From Blastococcus haudaquaticus (GTDB taxonomy: Bacteria > Actinomycetota > Actinomycetes > Mycobacteriales > Geodermatophilaceae), in the NCBI RefSeq assembly GCF_900230285.1, contig NZ_OCNK01000005.1, positions 62,001-126,000 on the forward strand: a stretch of 64,000 bases of DNA, written 5' to 3'. The translations under genes were made by a program, and so were the position numbers. Under the pieces are notes generated by a model. It saw only the letters and a program-made list of their open reading frames with translations. It was not told the origin of the DNA and searched no databases. Position 1 is the stretch's first letter, and every line of letters starts with the position of its first letter. This document shows, one piece after another, positions 40,038 through 48,206 of the stretch.

Positions 40038-40354
40038 CAGTCGTGCACCCGCACGAGCCACCAGCGGTTGCCGGCCGCGTCCCAGAACAGGTCGAAGACG
40101 CCGGCGAAGTCGGTCCGGGACCGCCCGGCCCGCACGGCCTCGACCCGCCAGACCTCCTGCGTGGCGACGAGGTCGGCAGAGGCTCCGGTGGCGTCGCGCC
40201 GCCACCACGGCGCGGTCTCGACCCAGGAGTCGAGCAGTTCTCCCACCAGGTACCGGGACTGCCCGCGCCAGAACTGCACCGGGCCCAGCGGCCCGCGCTC
40301 GACGTGGACCTCCTCGCCGACCCCACCAGCGACCTCACCGAGCACCCGGCTCAT
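40037..40354 (-). CDS. DUF6504 family protein
   Basis: A 105-residue protein with GPVQFWRGQSRYLVGELLDSWVETAPWW, then EVWRVEAVRAG and GVFDLFWDAAGNRWWLVRVHD. That Trp-rich pattern is the DUF6504 family. In other actinobacteria it sits next to imuB/dnaE2 mutasome genes, so a role in translesion synthesis is likely, but no activity is known. I place the start at the ATG at 40354, with GGGGAGG 5 nt upstream; the frame stays open to 40531 but that would run through the LexA box. Confidence 0.83.
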   Translation of the reverse strand: MSRVLGEVAGGVGEEVHVERGPLGPVQFWRGQSRYLVGELLDSWVETAPWWRRDATGASADLVATQEVWRVEAVRAGRSRTDFAGVFDLFWDAAGNRWWLVRVHD

Positions 40355-40447
40355 GGCAGCCTCCCCACCGTCTCTCACCACCGCGCCGCTCCTGGCCACC
40401 GCTCCGGGCGGGGAAGGGCCGGAGGAGCGATGGAGGAGCGACGCTGT

Positions 40448-40463
40448 TCGAACGTCTGTTCGA
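40448..40463 (-). promoter_or_regulatory. LexA (SOS) box of the dnaE2 operon
   Basis: TCGAACGTCTGTTCGA is a perfect TCGAAC-N4-GTTCGA palindrome, 93 bp upstream of the DUF6504 start. Both halves are part of longer GTTCGAAC palindromes, so the site is unusually rich. LexA repression of the DUF6504-HEPN-dnaE2 operon is expected. Confidence 0.92.
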
Positions 40464-40569
40464 ACAGGTCCAGTAGACCGGAGGCCCTCGCACTCGTCAA
40501 GACGGACCGCCGTGTCACCCGGGAGGACCACGGGGGCAGGGCACCGCGCCCGGTGGCAGGATCGTGGTC

Positions 40570-41106
40570 ATGCCTCAGCCGCCTCCGCCGGAGCATCCCC
40601 GGGTCGCCGAGGTGACGCGCCTGCTGCGCGCGGCCGGCGCCCCCGGCACCGTGCGCCACTTGCCCGACAGCGCCCCGACCGCCGCCACGGCGGCGGCCCA
40701 GCTCGGCGTCGAGGTGGGCGCGATCGCCAACAGCCTGGTGTTCGACGTGGCGGGCAGCCCCCTGCTGGTGCTCACCAGCGGTGCCCACCGGGTGGACGAG
40801 GCCGTCGTCGCCACGCTCCTCGGGGTGCCGCGGATCTCCCGGGCCACCCCCGACTTCGTCCGCCGGCACACCGGCCAGGCCATCGGCGGGGTCGCGCCCA
40901 TCGGCCACCCGGAGCCGATCGGCACGCTCGTCGACGTGGAGCTGGCCCGCTACGACGAGGTCTGGGCCGCTGCGGGGCACCCGCACACCGTCTTCCCCAC
41001 GACCTACGACGAGTTGCTCCGCCTGACCGGCGGCACGGCGGCGGAAGTGGGTCCCGGCCCCACCGAGCACAGCCCCGTGGACGCACCAGAGACGGCCGCC
41101 CGATGA
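40570..41106 (+). CDS. YbaK/ProX-type aminoacyl-tRNA deacylase
   Basis: A 178-residue protein of the YbaK/EbsC editing family, which hydrolyses mischarged tRNA (for example Cys-tRNA-Pro or Ala-tRNA-Pro). The conserved parts are TAATAAAQLGVEVGAIANSLVF, VLTSGAHRVDE, RRHTGQAIGGVAPIGHP and FPTTYDELLRLTGG. CAGGAT is 7 nt before the ATG at 40570, which supports this start over the GTG at 40564. It is divergent from the SOS operon and overlaps the following GNAT gene by 4 nt. Confidence 0.93.
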   Translation: MPQPPPPEHPRVAEVTRLLRAAGAPGTVRHLPDSAPTAATAAAQLGVEVGAIANSLVFDVAGSPLLVLTSGAHRVDEAVVATLLGVPRISRATPDFVRRHTGQAIGGVAPIGHPEPIGTLVDVELARYDEVWAAAGHPHTVFPTTYDELLRLTGGTAAEVGPGPTEHSPVDAPETAAR

Positions 41107-41705
41107 CCGACACCCGCCCCGCCACCCGCGTCGTCGAGCTGCCGACGCCGTGGCTGCGCGAGCACATGCACGAGGCGCTGACCATCTACGGCCTGGCGAT
41201 GGGCTACGACTCCGCCGTCGTCGCCGGCCGGTACGGCTACGCCGTCCAGCACACCGAGCGGCCCGGCTTCCGCGCCGTCGGGGCCTTCGCCGAGACGGGG
41301 ACGGGAGCGGGCCAGACAGCCGAGCAGCTCGTCGGCTTCGGCTACGGCTACGTCGTCGCACCGGGCCAGTGGTGGCACGACCAGGTGCGGGCGGCGCTGG
41401 ACCGGCGGACGGCGAAGAAGTGGCTGCCCGACGCCTTCGAGGTGTGCGAGCTGCACGTGCACCCCGACCACCAGAGCCGTGGGCTGGGCCGCCGCCTCCT
41501 GCACGCCCTGGTCGCCGACCTCCCCCATCCGGCGGCGTTGCTCTCCACGCCGGACTCCGACACCAAGGCCTTCCGGCTCTACCACGCCGACGGCTTCGTC
41601 GACCTGGCGCGCGGCTACCACTTCCCCGGTGACGCGCGGCCGTTCGCCATCCTCGGCGCCCGCCTGCCCCTGCATCCACGTGACCCGGCACCGGCGAACA
41701 GCTGA
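41103..41705 (+). CDS. GNAT family N-acetyltransferase
   Basis: A 200-residue acetyl-CoA-dependent transferase. Motif A, LHVHPDHQSRGLGRRLLHALV, contains the pyrophosphate loop Q-x-x-G-x-G (QSRGLG), and the later strand LLSTPDSDTKAFRLYHADGFVDLARGYHF is typical motif B. The first 60 residues include a GYAVQHTERPGF segment of unknown role. Substrate unknown. The ATG overlaps the editing-protein stop; crtO starts 2 bp after its TGA. Confidence 0.9.
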   Translation: MTDTRPATRVVELPTPWLREHMHEALTIYGLAMGYDSAVVAGRYGYAVQHTERPGFRAVGAFAETGTGAGQTAEQLVGFGYGYVVAPGQWWHDQVRAALDRRTAKKWLPDAFEVCELHVHPDHQSRGLGRRLLHALVADLPHPAALLSTPDSDTKAFRLYHADGFVDLARGYHFPGDARPFAILGARLPLHPRDPAPANS

Positions 41706-41707
41706 GT

Positions 41708-43414
41708 GTGAGCACATCCCCCGCGGCCGACGGTCCTGTCGACGGCCGTCCCGACCGCCGTGTCGACGTGGTGGTCATCGGCTCCGGCCACAACGGACTG
41801 GTCGCTGCCTGCTACCTGGCGCGGGCGGGCCTGTCAGTGGAGGTCGTGGAGTCCGACGACGTCCTCGGCGGGGCGGTGTCCACCGTCGAGCGCTGGCCGG
41901 GCGTCCTCGTCGACCGCGGATCCAGCGCGCACGTGATCATCCGCCAGAGCGGCATCGTCGAGGAGCTCGACCTGGCTGCGCACGGGCTGCGCTACGTCGA
42001 CTGCGACCCGTGGGCGTTCGCCCCCGCGCCCTCCCCCGGCGACCCCGGTCCGGCCGGCCGGCCGCTGGTGTTCTCCGTCGACCTGGACGCGACCTGCGCC
42101 TCCATCGCCGCCGCGTGCGGTCCTGCCGACGCCGCCGCCTACCGCCGCTTCGTGGAGGTGTGGGGCCCGCGCAGCCGGGCGGTCGCCGCCTCGTTCGGCC
42201 GGCGGCCCAGTCCGGCCGGCCTGATCCGGTCGTTCTGGCCGCTCGGGGCGCCGTCGGGAGGCCGGCCGCGCACCCCGGGTGGTGAGCTGGCCGTCGACTT
42301 CCTCGGATCGGGCGACGCGCTGCTGGACCGCTGGTTCACCAGCGAGCGGCTCAAGGCGGCGCTGGCCTGGTTCGGCGCCCAGTCGGGGCCGCCGATGTCC
42401 GAGCCCGGCACCGCCGCCATGGTGGCCTGGATCGCGCTGCTGCACGACGTCCCGCCCGGGCACCCCGTGGGCGGCTCGGGCGGGCTGACGGCCGCCCTCC
42501 GCCGGAGGCTGGAGTCCGACGGCGGGCGGGTGGTGCTCGGCGACGGCGCCGCTCGTCTGCTCACCGGCGACGACGGGGCGGGGGGCCGGCGCGTCACCGG
42601 CGTGCAGACCGTGTCCGGACGACGGATCTCCGCCGACGCCGTCGTCGCCGCCTGCCACGTGAACGTGACCCGGGACCTGGCCGGGGAGGCCGCGCCGCCG
42701 GCCCTCGCCGACGCCGACCCACCCCTCGGGAACGGCTTCGGGCTCGTCGTCCGGGCCCTCACCGACGCTCCACCTGCCTATCCCGGGGTGTCGCCTGAGG
42801 ACGCCCTCGCCGGCCTCCAGCTGCTCTGCACCGACCGCGCCGAGCTCGCCTCCGCGCACGGCGACTGGTCGGCGGGACGGCTGCCGCGCGTCCCGGTCCC
42901 CCTCGCCATGTGCTTCTCCGCCAGCGACGACACCCTCGCCCCGCCCGGCCGGCACGTCGTCACCATCTGGGGCCAGTGGTACCCGTACGAGCTCGCGGAC
43001 GGCGGCGACTGGGACGCGCTCGCAGAGAGCGAGGCGGAGCGGCTGGTCGAGGCGGTGGACCGCTACGCGCCCGGCTTCGCCGCGTCGGTCCAGCGACTGC
43101 ACATCCAGACACCGCTGGCGCTCGAGCGCGAACTGTCCCTGCTCCGTGGCAACGTCATGCACGTGGAGATGGGCCTGGCCAGCATGTTCGCCTTCCGTCC
43201 CACCCCTGCCCTGTCGGGCTACACGGTCCCCGGCCTGCCCGGCCTCTACCTCGCCGGCGCCTCGACCCACCCCGGCGGCGGCGTGTCCGGCAACTCCGGG
43301 CGGACGTCGGCCCGCCTGCTGCTGTCCGACCGGCGTGGCCTCCCCCGGGCCCGGGCCACGGCCGGTCGCGCCCTGCGGCGGGCCGCCGCACGGCTCCGGC
43401 GGACCCCGGCGTGA
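41708..43414 (+). CDS. CrtO-like carotenoid ketolase/desaturase-family oxidoreductase
   Basis: A 568-residue FAD protein of the phytoene-desaturase superfamily. The dinucleotide motif is VVVIGSGHNGLVAACYLARAG (GSGHNG, 25-30), the second flavin motif VLGGAVSTVE. HVEMGLASMFAFRPTPALSGYTVPGLPGLYLAGASTHPGGGVSGNSGR ends it. This C-terminal segment and length match CrtO-type beta-carotene 4-ketolases (Deinococcus, Synechocystis, Rhodococcus) better than CrtI. The following CruF-like hydratase and glycosyltransferase genes overlap it in series, which suggests a ketolated, glycosylated carotenoid. A function as another amine oxidase-type enzyme cannot be excluded. Confidence 0.8.
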   Translation: MSTSPAADGPVDGRPDRRVDVVVIGSGHNGLVAACYLARAGLSVEVVESDDVLGGAVSTVERWPGVLVDRGSSAHVIIRQSGIVEELDLAAHGLRYVDCDPWAFAPAPSPGDPGPAGRPLVFSVDLDATCASIAAACGPADAAAYRRFVEVWGPRSRAVAASFGRRPSPAGLIRSFWPLGAPSGGRPRTPGGELAVDFLGSGDALLDRWFTSERLKAALAWFGAQSGPPMSEPGTAAMVAWIALLHDVPPGHPVGGSGGLTAALRRRLESDGGRVVLGDGAARLLTGDDGAGGRRVTGVQTVSGRRISADAVVAACHVNVTRDLAGEAAPPALADADPPLGNGFGLVVRALTDAPPAYPGVSPEDALAGLQLLCTDRAELASAHGDWSAGRLPRVPVPLAMCFSASDDTLAPPGRHVVTIWGQWYPYELADGGDWDALAESEAERLVEAVDRYAPGFAASVQRLHIQTPLALERELSLLRGNVMHVEMGLASMFAFRPTPALSGYTVPGLPGLYLAGASTHPGGGVSGNSGRTSARLLLSDRRGLPRARATAGRALRRAAARLRRTPA

Positions 43415-44226
43415 CGACGGCGGTCGCGGCGCGGACCTGGAGGCCTGCGGCCGGGCAGCTCCTGCCGCTCCTGCTCGCCGGCGCGCTGGTCCTCACCGCG
43501 ATCGCCTATCCGCTCACCTCGGGCGACGCGCGCGACGCGGTCAGCTGGACGATCGTCGTCCTCGGCTCGCTGCTGTCGGTCGTCCACGCCGGGCTGAGCC
43601 GCGGAGCACGGACGGCCGCCGGACTCCTGCTCCTCGTGGCCGTCGCCGCGATCGCCTTCGAGTCGATCGGCCTGGCCACGGGCTTCCCCTACGGCAGCTA
43701 CGAGTACAGCGACGTCCTCGGCCCGACGCTGCTGGGCGTGCCGTTCCTCGTCCCGCTGGCCTGGCTGATGATGGCGTGGCCGAGCTGGGTGCTCGCGGAT
43801 CGTCTGGTGCGACCGGTGCGACCGGAGCGCCGGCGACCCGCGCGCATCGCCTGGGCCGCCGGGATCTTCGCCGCCTGGGACGTCGTCCTCGACCCGCAGA
43901 TGGTGCAGGCCGGCTACTGGACGTGGGCGCACCCGGACCCAGGGCTGCCCGGCATCGACACGGTGCCGCTGACCAACCTCGCGGGCTGGTCGTTCGCCGG
44001 TCTCGTGCTCATGACGCTGCTCGACCGGCTGGCCGCCCGCTCTCCCGCCCCGCCGCGGATCGGCGACGCCGCGCCTCTCCTCGCCCTCGGCTGGATGACC
44101 CTGGGGGGTGCGCTGGCACACGCGGGCTGGCTGGGGCTGCCCGGGTCCGCCGCCTGGGGAGGTGCCCTCGGCGCCGCGGTGCTCGTCGTCCTCGCGGTGC
44201 AGCACCGACGGGCGAGCCGCCGGTGA
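43411..44226 (+). CDS. CruF-like carotenoid 1',2'-hydratase
   Basis: A 271-residue membrane protein of the DUF422 family with about seven helices. The key segments are FESIGLATGFPYGSYEYSDVLGPTLLGVPFLVPLAWLMMAWPSWVLAD and AWDVVLDPQMVQAGYWTW, where GxxYGxYxYxxxLGP and DPxM are family marks. CruF adds water to the terminal double bond of psi ends (lycopene, gamma-carotene). Translation is coupled at both ends by GTGA overlaps with crtO and the glycosyltransferase. Confidence 0.88.
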   Translation: MTTAVAARTWRPAAGQLLPLLLAGALVLTAIAYPLTSGDARDAVSWTIVVLGSLLSVVHAGLSRGARTAAGLLLLVAVAAIAFESIGLATGFPYGSYEYSDVLGPTLLGVPFLVPLAWLMMAWPSWVLADRLVRPVRPERRRPARIAWAAGIFAAWDVVLDPQMVQAGYWTWAHPDPGLPGIDTVPLTNLAGWSFAGLVLMTLLDRLAARSPAPPRIGDAAPLLALGWMTLGGALAHAGWLGLPGSAAWGGALGAAVLVVLAVQHRRASRR

Positions 44227-45326
44227 GCGGCCGGCTGCTCCGCACGCTCGCCGGGCTCTCCGTGGCCGGGGCCGCCCATGCCGCGGCGAACGTCGCGCTG
44301 ATGCGGCGCCCACCCGTCGATCCACCCCCGGTGACCCGGCCGGTGACCGTCGTGGTCCCGGCGCGGAACGAGCGGGAGCAGATCGGCGGCTGCGTGGCCG
44401 CCCTGCTCGACCAGCGCGGGGTGCCCGCCCTGAGCGTCGTCGTGGTGGACGACGGGTCGACCGACGGCACGGCGGACGTGGTCCGCGACGTCGACGACCC
44501 CCGGGTCCGGCTGGTGTCGGCACCTCCTCCCCCGGCCGGCTGGCTCGGCAAGCCGCACGCCTGCGCGACCGGGGCCGCTGCGGCCGTGGACGGGGACGAC
44601 GGCGTCCTGGTGTTCGTGGACGCCGACGTCCGGCTGTTCCCCGATGCGATCGCCGGTGCCGTCGCCGTGCTGGAGCAGCACGGCCTGGACCTCGTCTCCC
44701 CGTGGCCGCGGCCGCTGGCGCACGGCGTCGCCGAGCGGCTGGTGCAGCCGCTGGCACCGTGGCTCTGGGCGACGACGCTCCCCCTCCGCCTGGCCGAACG
44801 ATCGCCCCGCCCCTCGCTGGCCGCCGCCAACGGGCAGTTCCTGGTGCTCCAGCGCCGCGGTTACGACCGCGCCGGCGGCCACGCGGCGGTCCGGGGGGAG
44901 GTGCTCGAGGACATCGCCCTGCTGCGCGCCGTCAAGCGCTCCGGTGGGCGGGGCGTCCCCATCGAGGGGGCACGGTTGGCGGCCTGCCGGATGTACGAGG
45001 GGTGGCCGGCGCTGCGGGAGGGGTACGCGAAGTCGCTGTGGGCGGCGGTCGGCGGCAGGCCGGCCGCGAGCGTCGCCGCCGCGGCCGGGCTCACCGCGGT
45101 CTGGGTGGTGCCTGCGGTCGCGGCGCTGCGCGGCTCGCGGGCCGGGCTGGTCGGCTGGCTGGCGGGGTCGGCGGGGCGGGCGGTGGTCGCGGCTGCGACC
45201 GGCGGCCGCAGTTGGCCCGACGCGCTGGCGCACCCGGTGTCGATCCTGGTGTTCGACCTGCTGATGGTCCGGTCGGTCGTCGGCCATCGGCGCGGGACGC
45301 TCACCTGGCGGGATCGGCGCCTGTAG
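44223..45326 (+). CDS. Family 2 glycosyltransferase (CruG-like)
   Basis: A 367-residue membrane-linked GT-A enzyme. One amino-terminal hydrophobic stretch leads to PVTVVVPARNEREQIGGCVAAL, VVVDDGSTDGTADVV, and the DxD motif in VFVDADVRLFP. QFLVLQRRGYDRAGGH and LEDIALLRAVK follow, then two C-terminal helices (about 278-330). Together with a CruF-like partner it most likely glycosylates a hydroxylated carotenoid, as CruG does for myxoxanthophyll-type pigments. Its 3' end overlaps the convergent hydrolase gene by 26 bp. Confidence 0.83.
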   Translation: MSGRLLRTLAGLSVAGAAHAAANVALMRRPPVDPPPVTRPVTVVVPARNEREQIGGCVAALLDQRGVPALSVVVVDDGSTDGTADVVRDVDDPRVRLVSAPPPPAGWLGKPHACATGAAAAVDGDDGVLVFVDADVRLFPDAIAGAVAVLEQHGLDLVSPWPRPLAHGVAERLVQPLAPWLWATTLPLRLAERSPRPSLAAANGQFLVLQRRGYDRAGGHAAVRGEVLEDIALLRAVKRSGGRGVPIEGARLAACRMYEGWPALREGYAKSLWAAVGGRPAASVAAAAGLTAVWVVPAVAALRGSRAGLVGWLAGSAGRAVVAAATGGRSWPDALAHPVSILVFDLLMVRSVVGHRRGTLTWRDRRL

Positions 45327-46218
45327 GTCGCTCCGTCCGTCCGGCCACCGTCGCGACGATCTCACGGGCCGCGGCGCGGCCCTCGGGCGCGGGCACCAGC
45401 GGGTACACATGGACGGCGCCCTCGCAGACGACGAGGCGCAGCTCTGCGCCCTCCGCCGCGGCCCGGTCGCGCAGCAGCAGCGAGTCCGGCAGGCAGATGT
45501 CGCGGGTCCCGACGTAGACGTCCATCGGCGCCAGCCCCACGAGCGGCCCGTTCAGCGGGCTGAGGCGGGGATCGGTCGGGTCGTCCCCGCCGGCCCACGC
45601 CGCGGCCGCCGCGTGCAGTCCGGCCCGGCTGAGCCAGGGATCCCGCGCCTCGACGGCCGGGATGCCGGGGTTGCCCATCGTGAGGTCGAGCCACGGGGCG
45701 ATCAGGACGAGGCGCCGCGGCTGTGGCAACCCCGCCCCGGCCAGCGTCCGCGCCAGACCCAGCGCGAGCCCACCCCCGGCGGAGTCGCCGGCGACGGTGA
45801 CCTCCGCTGCCCCGAACTCGGCGACCAGGTCGCGGTAGACGGCGGTCACGAACGGATAGGCGTCCCGGTAGGTGTACCGGGGCGCGAGGCCGTAGCTCGG
45901 GACCTCGACGCGGACCCCGGCGTCGGCCAGCTTCGAGACGAGCGACCAGTGCTGGGGCGAGATCTCGCTGATGTAGGCCCCGCCGTGCAGGTAGACCGCG
46001 GCGCGCGTGGCCCGGCGGTCGCGCGGCGCGACGGTATGGCAGTCGGAACCACCGACCCGCCGCGTGCTCACCGTGTGCCGCTTGCGCAGCCCGGCCGGCG
46101 GCGCGGACGGGCCCTTCGGTTGCTCGACGCGCGCCCTGCCCCGCTCGGCCGTGGCCATCCTCGGCTTGTACGCCAGACGCACGACGGCGGCGACGACCCT
46201 CATCTGCAGGCTGCTCAT
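45301..46218 (-). CDS. Alpha/beta hydrolase of the hormone-sensitive lipase group
   Basis: A 305-residue esterase-like protein. It has the oxyanion motif HGGAY (in VYLHGGAYI), the nucleophile elbow GDSAGG (TVAGDSAGGGLALG), MDVYVGTRDICLPDS with the catalytic Asp and VCEGAVHVYPL with the His. No signal peptide is evident. Substrates of this group are short acyl esters. Its ATG at 46218 lies 9 nt after TACGGT (46228-46233, minus strand). It is divergent from the flavin reductase gene. Confidence 0.92.
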   Translation of the reverse strand: MSSLQMRVVAAVVRLAYKPRMATAERGRARVEQPKGPSAPPAGLRKRHTVSTRRVGGSDCHTVAPRDRRATRAAVYLHGGAYISEISPQHWSLVSKLADAGVRVEVPSYGLAPRYTYRDAYPFVTAVYRDLVAEFGAAEVTVAGDSAGGGLALGLARTLAGAGLPQPRRLVLIAPWLDLTMGNPGIPAVEARDPWLSRAGLHAAAAAWAGGDDPTDPRLSPLNGPLVGLAPMDVYVGTRDICLPDSLLLRDRAAAEGAELRLVVCEGAVHVYPLVPAPEGRAAAREIVATVAGRTERPTGADPAR

Positions 46219-46289
46219 GTCGTCGTCACCGTAGGCCCCGTGCCTGCCCCGCCTGCGCCGACCAGCGGGAGTACGGCGACGATGGGCCG

Positions 46290-46949
46290 GTGACCGACCC
46301 CGCCGAGCGCGTCCTCTTCGACCCCGCCGAGATGGAGATCCGCGCGTTCTACCGCGTGCTGAACTCCGTGGTCGTCCCCCGGCCCATCGCGTGGGTGTGC
46401 AGCCGCTCGGCCGACGGCGTCCTGAACCTCGCGCCGCACTCCTTCTACACCGTGGCCTGCGTCGACCCGCCGGTCGTCCAGTTCACCTCGGTGGGGCGCA
46501 AGGACTCCTTGCGCAACGTGGAGGCGACCGGGGAGTTCACCGTCAGCCTCACCCCGGAGGAGCTCTTCGAGCAGGTCAACGCCACCGGCACGGACTTCCC
46601 CGCGGGCATCAGCGAGGCGGAGGAGTGCGGCGTCCGGCTGGAGCCGAGCGACCGCGTGGGCGTGCCCCGCGTGGCCGAGTCCCCGGTGTCGGTGGAGTGC
46701 ACGCTGCACTCGACGGTGCGCCTGGGCGACAGCACGGTGGTGTTCGGACGGGTGCAGGCGATCAGCGCCCGGGCCGCCGCGGTGCGCGACGGACGGCCGC
46801 GGATCGAGCACCTCCAGCCGCTGGCCCGCCTGGGCGGCAACGAGTGGTCGACGATCGGCGAGGTCCGCGAGATCCCCCGCATCCCCTACGCGAAGTGGTC
46901 GGAGGACCCCGGCATCGGGAAGCAGGTCCGGGGAGCAGGAGACTTGTAG
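46290..46949 (+). CDS. Flavin reductase family protein
   Basis: A 219-residue FMN-binding split-barrel protein. FYRVLNSVVVPRPIAWVCSRSADGVLNLAPHSFYTVAC is the family opening. SVGRKDSLRNVEATGEFTVSLTP and ECTLHSTVRLGDSTVVFGRV follow. It probably reduces or binds FMN for a partner oxygenase; the partner is not apparent. The GTG at 46290 has GACGAT 6 nt upstream. It is convergent with adoK; hairpins at 46992-47006 and 47052-47070 lie between. Confidence 0.9.
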   Translation: MTDPAERVLFDPAEMEIRAFYRVLNSVVVPRPIAWVCSRSADGVLNLAPHSFYTVACVDPPVVQFTSVGRKDSLRNVEATGEFTVSLTPEELFEQVNATGTDFPAGISEAEECGVRLEPSDRVGVPRVAESPVSVECTLHSTVRLGDSTVVFGRVQAISARAAAVRDGRPRIEHLQPLARLGGNEWSTIGEVREIPRIPYAKWSEDPGIGKQVRGAGDL

Positions 46950-47051
46950 CGGGGGCCGCGCAGCGTGTGGGCCTGGTGTGGGGCCCGGAGGGTCCCCGCC
47001 GGGGACACGGGGACTCCCTCGTCGCAGCGGGGGGACGGCTCCTGGCCGGGT

Positions 47052-47070
47052 TGTCGTCCGGAGGACGACA
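47052..47070. terminator. Hairpin between convergent flavin reductase and adoK genes
   Basis: TGTCGTCC (47052-47059), loop GGA, GGACGACA (47063-47070): a perfect 8-bp stem 10 nt past the adoK stop. A second short hairpin, GTCCCC-GCC-GGGGAC, is at 46992-47006. Confidence 0.6.
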
Positions 47071-47080
47071 GATCACACGG

Positions 47081-48055
47081 TCATGGCAGGTGCGCGGCGA
47101 CCTCGTCGGCCGCCTCGGCACCGAACGCCTCGGCGAACCGGCTGAGGAAGCTCTCGCGCGGCAGGTCGTACTCCTGCGTGCCGATCACCTCGACAGCCGC
47201 CGTGGCGACGGCGGATCCGAGCTGGGTGGCCCGCTCGAGGCCGAGCCCCCACATGCGACCGGCGATGAACCCGGCACGCAGGGCGTCGCCGCCACCCGTG
47301 GGCTCGACCGGCTTGGTCTCCGGGACGGCGATCACCGACAGGGGCTCCGCGTCGGCCTGACGGACCAGGACGCCGTCGGCCGCGCGGGTGGTGATCCAGG
47401 TGCCGACGCGGGACAGCACCTCCTCCTCGCTCCAGCCGGTCTTCTGCTGGAGGAGGTGCGATTCGTACTCGTTGGTGAAGAGCAGGTCCGCGCCGTCGAC
47501 CAGGCCGCGGATCATCTCCCCGTCGGCCCAGGCGAGCTGCTGGCTGGGGTCCGCGGCGAAGCGGTAGCCCCGCTGACGGCACTCCTGGGTGTGCCGCACC
47601 ATCGCCTTGGGGTCGTTGGGCCCGACCACGACGAGGTCGAAGCCCCCGACCCGGTCGGCCACGGGACCGAGCTCGATCTCGCCCGCCTCGGACATGGCGC
47701 CCGAGTAGAACGACGCGATCTGGTTGTTCGCGGCGTCGGTGGTGCAGACGAACCGGGCGGTGTGCTTGAGCTCCGACCAGTGGACGCTGCCGGTGTCCAC
47801 CCCGTGCCGCGTCAGCCAGGCCTCGTACTCGGCGAAGTCGTTGCCGACCGCGCCGACGAGGACCGGCTGCAGCCCCAGGAGGCCGAGCCCGTAGGCCATG
47901 TTGGCCCCGGCGCCACCCCGGTGCTGCACGAGGTCGTCGACGAGGAAGGACAGGGAGACGTTCTCCATCTGGCCCTCGACGAACTGCTCGACGAACTTCC
48001 CGGGGAAGGTCATCAGGTGGTCGGTGGCGATGGAGCCGGTGACGGCGACGGGCAC
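47081..48055 (-). CDS. adoK: Adenosine kinase (PfkB family)
   Basis: ATP-dependent kinase that salvages adenosine to AMP. The 324 residues equal the length of Mycobacterium tuberculosis AdoK (Rv2202c), and the match is close throughout: VAVTGSIATDHLM, VSLSFLVDDL, HTARFVCTTD, AADPSQQLAW, LFTNEYE and TGWSEEEV. The PfkB anion hole and base are in EPTGGGDALRAGF with the catalytic Asp. The GTG at 48055 has AGGGAG 6 nt upstream. A stable hairpin (48103-48128) lies in its 5' leader. Confidence 0.95.
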   Translation of the reverse strand: MPVAVTGSIATDHLMTFPGKFVEQFVEGQMENVSLSFLVDDLVQHRGGAGANMAYGLGLLGLQPVLVGAVGNDFAEYEAWLTRHGVDTGSVHWSELKHTARFVCTTDAANNQIASFYSGAMSEAGEIELGPVADRVGGFDLVVVGPNDPKAMVRHTQECRQRGYRFAADPSQQLAWADGEMIRGLVDGADLLFTNEYESHLLQQKTGWSEEEVLSRVGTWITTRAADGVLVRQADAEPLSVIAVPETKPVEPTGGGDALRAGFIAGRMWGLGLERATQLGSAVATAAVEVIGTQEYDLPRESFLSRFAEAFGAEAADEVAAHLP

Positions 48056-48102
48056 GGGACGCTCCCTGCGGTGGTGGATCGGCGGGACGGCCGCACGATG
48101 TC

Positions 48103-48128
48103 GGGTGCTCCCGCTGAGCGGAGCACCC
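48103..48128 (-). promoter_or_regulatory. Hairpin at the 5' end of the adoK mRNA
   Basis: GGGTGCTCC (48103-48111) and GGAGCACCC (48120-48128) form a 9-bp stem with an 8-nt loop. A TATCGT -10 candidate lies at 48133-48138 (minus strand), so a transcript would begin within or just before the stem, 48 nt upstream of the start codon. Possibly an mRNA-stabilising structure. Confidence 0.4.
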
Positions 48129-48206
48129 GTACACGATAGGAGCACGGCTCCCACCCGGCCCACCGGCGCTGTCCTCGGTGGCGGGCGGCGGGGTCGGCCG
48201 GGGCGG

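Noticed and set aside
36103-40476. A 1457-codon open frame on the plus strand across dnaE2
   Set aside because: It is antisense to dnaE2 and its neighbours, has no recognisable domain, and is rich in His, Arg, Gly and Gln as expected for shadow frames in high-GC DNA.
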